This document shows positions 5,511 to 7,149 of a stretch of 7,149 bases of DNA, in pieces. This DNA is from Leptolyngbyaceae cyanobacterium CSSed165cm_216. GTDB taxonomy: Bacteria > Cyanobacteriota > Cyanobacteriia > Phormidesmidales > Phormidesmidaceae. How positions within the stretch are numbered: the stretch's first letter is position 1; every line of letters starts with the position of its first letter. The position numbers and the translations under genes are program-made. Location of the stretch: contig SLIY01000017.1 in NCBI GenBank assembly GCA_007135385.1, forward strand, positions 1 through 7,149. Direction: 5' to 3'. The notes below the pieces were generated by a model that ran no database searches, was not told the DNA's origin, and worked only from the letters and a program-made list of their open reading frames with translations.

Positions 5511-5945
5511 GTGAAGAAGCTTTTGCCTGCTGGTTTTTTGATTGGGGGATGTGTGCTGGGTCTGACGGCCTGGCTATGGAGCGTGCCTGCTGCGGTGGCC
5601 GCCCCCTGCACCGTCGACTGCGCGTCGGGGCAGATCCAGTTTACGCCCGGCGATCGTATCACCATTCAAGTCGTCAACGTGGGTAGCCACCCCCTCAGTC
5701 TAGAGCAGCCGCCCCTGCTCGGCCCCCGCGTCCTCTACACCGGCAACACCGTCGAAGTGCAGGTGGGTTGGACGGCCCAGCCCAATCCCTCGGTATTTTT
5801 CTGGTCGCAGGATCGGTTGCCCGTCCGCGCCCGGCTGGGTCGCCCTGCGCCCAATACGCTGCGGGTTGAAGTGTATAGCGCGCCCAGTGAACCGAGCGAT
5901 CGCAGCATCACCATCGAAGCCGATGGTCGCGTTTCGGTGAAGTAA
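5511..5945 (+). CDS. Unrecognised small exported protein, probably beta-rich
   Basis: The frame is open from a TTG at 5460, but the GTG at 5511 gives a textbook Sec signal: MKKLLPAGFL, a hydrophobic core to about residue 24, then SVPAAVA-APC with likely signal peptidase I cleavage after Ala30 or Ala31. The 144-residue precursor would give a mature protein of about 113 residues. The mature part starts PCTVDCASGQ (Cys33 and Cys37 could form a disulfide) and alternates short polar and hydrophobic runs, such as RITIQVVNV, TVEVQVGW, LRVEVYSA and SITIEADGRVSVK, suggesting a beta-sandwich in the periplasm or thylakoid lumen. I do not recognise the family and assign no function. IGGC at 11-14 superficially resembles a lipobox, but the hydrophobic core continues past it. 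The gene converges on the reductase gene and ends at the 21-bp hairpin. Confidence 0.75.
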   Translation: MKKLLPAGFLIGGCVLGLTAWLWSVPAAVAAPCTVDCASGQIQFTPGDRITIQVVNVGSHPLSLEQPPLLGPRVLYTGNTVEVQVGWTAQPNPSVFFWSQDRLPVRARLGRPAPNTLRVEVYSAPSEPSDRSITIEADGRVSVK

Positions 5946-5990
5946 TAGATAGCTAAAGCGTTTACACAGGTAAACGCTTTAGCTATCTAT
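5945..5990. terminator. Perfect 21-bp hairpin, bidirectional terminator between convergent genes
   Basis: The left arm (5945-5965) and right arm (5970-5990) are exact inverted copies around a 4-base loop, ACAG. The left arm begins at the last base of the TAA of the plus-strand gene. The right arm includes the TAG (5983-5985) and the last two sense codons (Asp, Arg) of the minus-strand gene, so both transcripts would carry the full stem. The stem is AT-rich at its base and has GCG near the tip. Neither side has a clear T run (CCCAGCC follows on plus; mixed sequence on minus), so it may act through structure, RNA 3' end protection, or blocking read-through antisense RNA. Confidence 0.8.
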
Positions 5991-7002
5991 CCCAGCCTTC
6001 TAACACCAGCTTGCCAATCGTCCGCCCCGACTCGATCTGCCTATGGGCCTGGCGCAGGTTAGCGGCGTTGATGGGCGAGAGGGTCTCCCCCAGGGTAGTG
6101 CGCAGCTTACCCGCATCCACCAGGGCGGCGACTTGATCCAGCAGCTGGCCCTGGTCGGCCATGTCGGCGGTTTGATACATCGATCGGGTAAACATAAACT
6201 CCCAGGTGAAGCTGGCGCTTTTGGTCTTCAGCAGGTTCAAGTCCAGCGGGTCTTGGTTGCCGACGATGCCGACGATTTTGCCCTGGGGGCGAATTAGCTC
6301 GGCCATCACGGCCCAGTAGGCGTCGGTGTTGTTGAAGTTGGCAATAAAGTCGACCTCGCGGTGGCCCAGCTGGGCCATTTTTTCGATCATGGCTTCGCTG
6401 TAGTCCACGGTGTGGTCGGCCCCTAGCTGTTTCACCCAGGCTTGCGACTGGGGGCGTGCGGCAGTGGCGATCACCACCAGGCCCGCCAGTTTGGCCAGCT
6501 GAATGGCGATCGACCCTACGCCCCCGGCCCCACCGATGATCAAGATCGACTGGCCTCGATTGCTCCCCGCCCGGTCGATGCTCAGCCGGGTAAATAGAGC
6601 TTCCCAGGCGGTGATGGTAGTTAGGGGCAGGGCCGCCGCCTCGGCAAAGGTTAGCGATTGGGGCAATTTACCCACAAGGCGCTCATCTACCAGCTGAAAC
6701 TCAGCATTGGTGCCGGGGCGAGTGATGTCTCCTGAGTAGTAGACCCGATCGCCCAGATTAAAGCGCGTCACCCCATCGCCTACGCTTTCGACCACGCCCG
6801 CTGCGTCGTAGCCCAAAACCTTAGGACTGTCTTCGACCTTGTCTTTGGGGGCGCGCACTTTGGTGTCGACGGGGTTGACCGAGACCGCCTCTACCCGCAC
6901 CAAAATGTCGTGGCCGGTGGGGCTGGGCTGGGGCAGCTCGGTGTCGAAGAGCGCCTGGGGGTCGCTGATGGGCAGGTAGTGGGTGAGGGCAACGGCTTTC
7001 AT
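5983..7002 (-). CDS. MDR-superfamily NADPH:quinone reductase-like / 'zinc-binding alcohol dehydrogenase' family protein
   Basis: 339 residues, full length for the family. The N-terminal GroES-like domain carries VSVNPVDTKVR (40-50), LGYDAAGVVESVGDGV (63-78) and GDRVYYSG (84-91). The Rossmann domain has the nucleotide-binding loop IIGGAGGVGSIAIQLAK (155-171). The next strand ends VIATAARPQS, with an arginine that could favour NADPH. A conserved tail ends SGRTIGKLVLEGW. Despite the usual database name, I see none of the cysteine clusters that bind catalytic or structural zinc, so it is more likely a zinc-free quinone or enone reductase of the QOR type (COG0604). The natural substrate cannot be told. 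The start MKAVALTHY at 7002 is typical of the family; the leader has no Shine-Dalgarno sequence. The final codons lie inside the hairpin shared with the convergent gene. Confidence 0.93.
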   Translation of the reverse strand: MKAVALTHYLPISDPQALFDTELPQPSPTGHDILVRVEAVSVNPVDTKVRAPKDKVEDSPKVLGYDAAGVVESVGDGVTRFNLGDRVYYSGDITRPGTNAEFQLVDERLVGKLPQSLTFAEAAALPLTTITAWEALFTRLSIDRAGSNRGQSILIIGGAGGVGSIAIQLAKLAGLVVIATAARPQSQAWVKQLGADHTVDYSEAMIEKMAQLGHREVDFIANFNNTDAYWAVMAELIRPQGKIVGIVGNQDPLDLNLLKTKSASFTWEFMFTRSMYQTADMADQGQLLDQVAALVDAGKLRTTLGETLSPINAANLRQAHRQIESGRTIGKLVLEGWDR

Positions 7003-7060
7003 CGGGAGGCGTTTTTTAGTAAGACGGTTTTAGGGATCTGCTGAAAAATAAGTCCCCCGC

Positions 7061-7149
7061 TTAAGCCGGATTTATTGTGATGGCCCACTTGGGCAGATCC
7101 TCTAATGGGTGCCAATCCACCCGAAACGTGGCTAAGGTTTCAGGGTCTA
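7061..7149 (-). CDS. Possible 3' end of a minus-strand gene entering from the right edge
   Basis: Reading inward from the right edge, the frame beginning at 7147 is open for 28 codons to TAA (7063-7061) and ends VDWHPLEDLPKWAITINPA. The composition looks protein-like (Trp, Pro, acidic residues, hydrophobic tail), but 28 open codons are weak evidence in GC-rich DNA, and a plus-strand frame here (ATG at 7080) is also open to the edge. I do not recognise the sequence. If real, the gene lies 58 bases upstream of the reductase in the same direction and might be co-transcribed with it. Confidence 0.3.
   Translation of the reverse strand, partial: DPETLATFRVDWHPLEDLPKWAITINPA

Noticed and set aside
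5541..5552. Lipobox (IGGC) in the exported protein
   Set aside because: The hydrophobic core continues for about ten residues past the Cys and a good AVA-A signal peptidase I site follows.
5315..5665. 116-codon minus-strand ORF
   Set aside because: Covers the signal-peptide region of the exported protein antisense; no ribosome-binding site or recognisable domain.
1..7149. CRISPR array, transposase, phage or defence genes
   Set aside because: No regularly spaced repeats with spacers and no protein signatures of such systems in any frame; the repeats present are short and intergenic.

Overview
The window is about 7.1 kb of a cyanobacterial chromosome. Two things support this. A recognisable PipX N-terminus lies at the left edge, and PipX is known only from cyanobacteria. 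The octamer GCGATCGC (HIP1) occurs seven times (starts 765, 1646, 2164, 2572, 3932, 3962, 5896), against about 0.1 expected by chance. The fairly GC-rich base composition and the sequence style would fit a filamentous Leptolyngbya-like lineage, but genus cannot be fixed from this stretch.

Left block, all on the minus strand and read right to left: an unrecognised 44-residue membrane mini-protein candidate (4292-4426), der (ribosome-assembly GTPase, 2723-4084), ecfT/cbiQ-like transporter subunit (1676-2590), a chorismate-using enzyme of the TrpE/PabB family (243-1679), and the start of pipX (95 down to the left edge). ecfT and the TrpE/PabB gene overlap by four bases (TTGA), so they are probably translationally coupled. 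der and ecfT are separated by 132 bases holding a 14-bp inverted repeat. The TrpE/PabB gene and pipX are separated by 147 bases with two pairs of short direct repeats.

Right block: a thioredoxin-fold protein (4650-5231, plus) with a strong Shine-Dalgarno sequence, divergent from the small ORF and der; then an unrecognised exported protein (5511-5945, plus). It converges on an MDR-superfamily NADPH:quinone-reductase-like gene (5983-7002, minus). A perfect 21-bp hairpin (5945-5990) sits between the convergent genes and includes both stop codons. The last 147 bases hold the promoter region of the reductase and possibly the 3' end of another minus-strand gene.

Most of the window is ordinary core genome: ribosome assembly, ECF-type transport, chorismate metabolism, nitrogen/carbon signalling, redox proteins. 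I found no CRISPR array, tRNA, rRNA, transposase, phage gene or defence system. The least explained parts are the 44-aa ORF, the exported protein, the substrate of an EcfT with no ATPase or S component nearby, and the repeat-bearing spacers.
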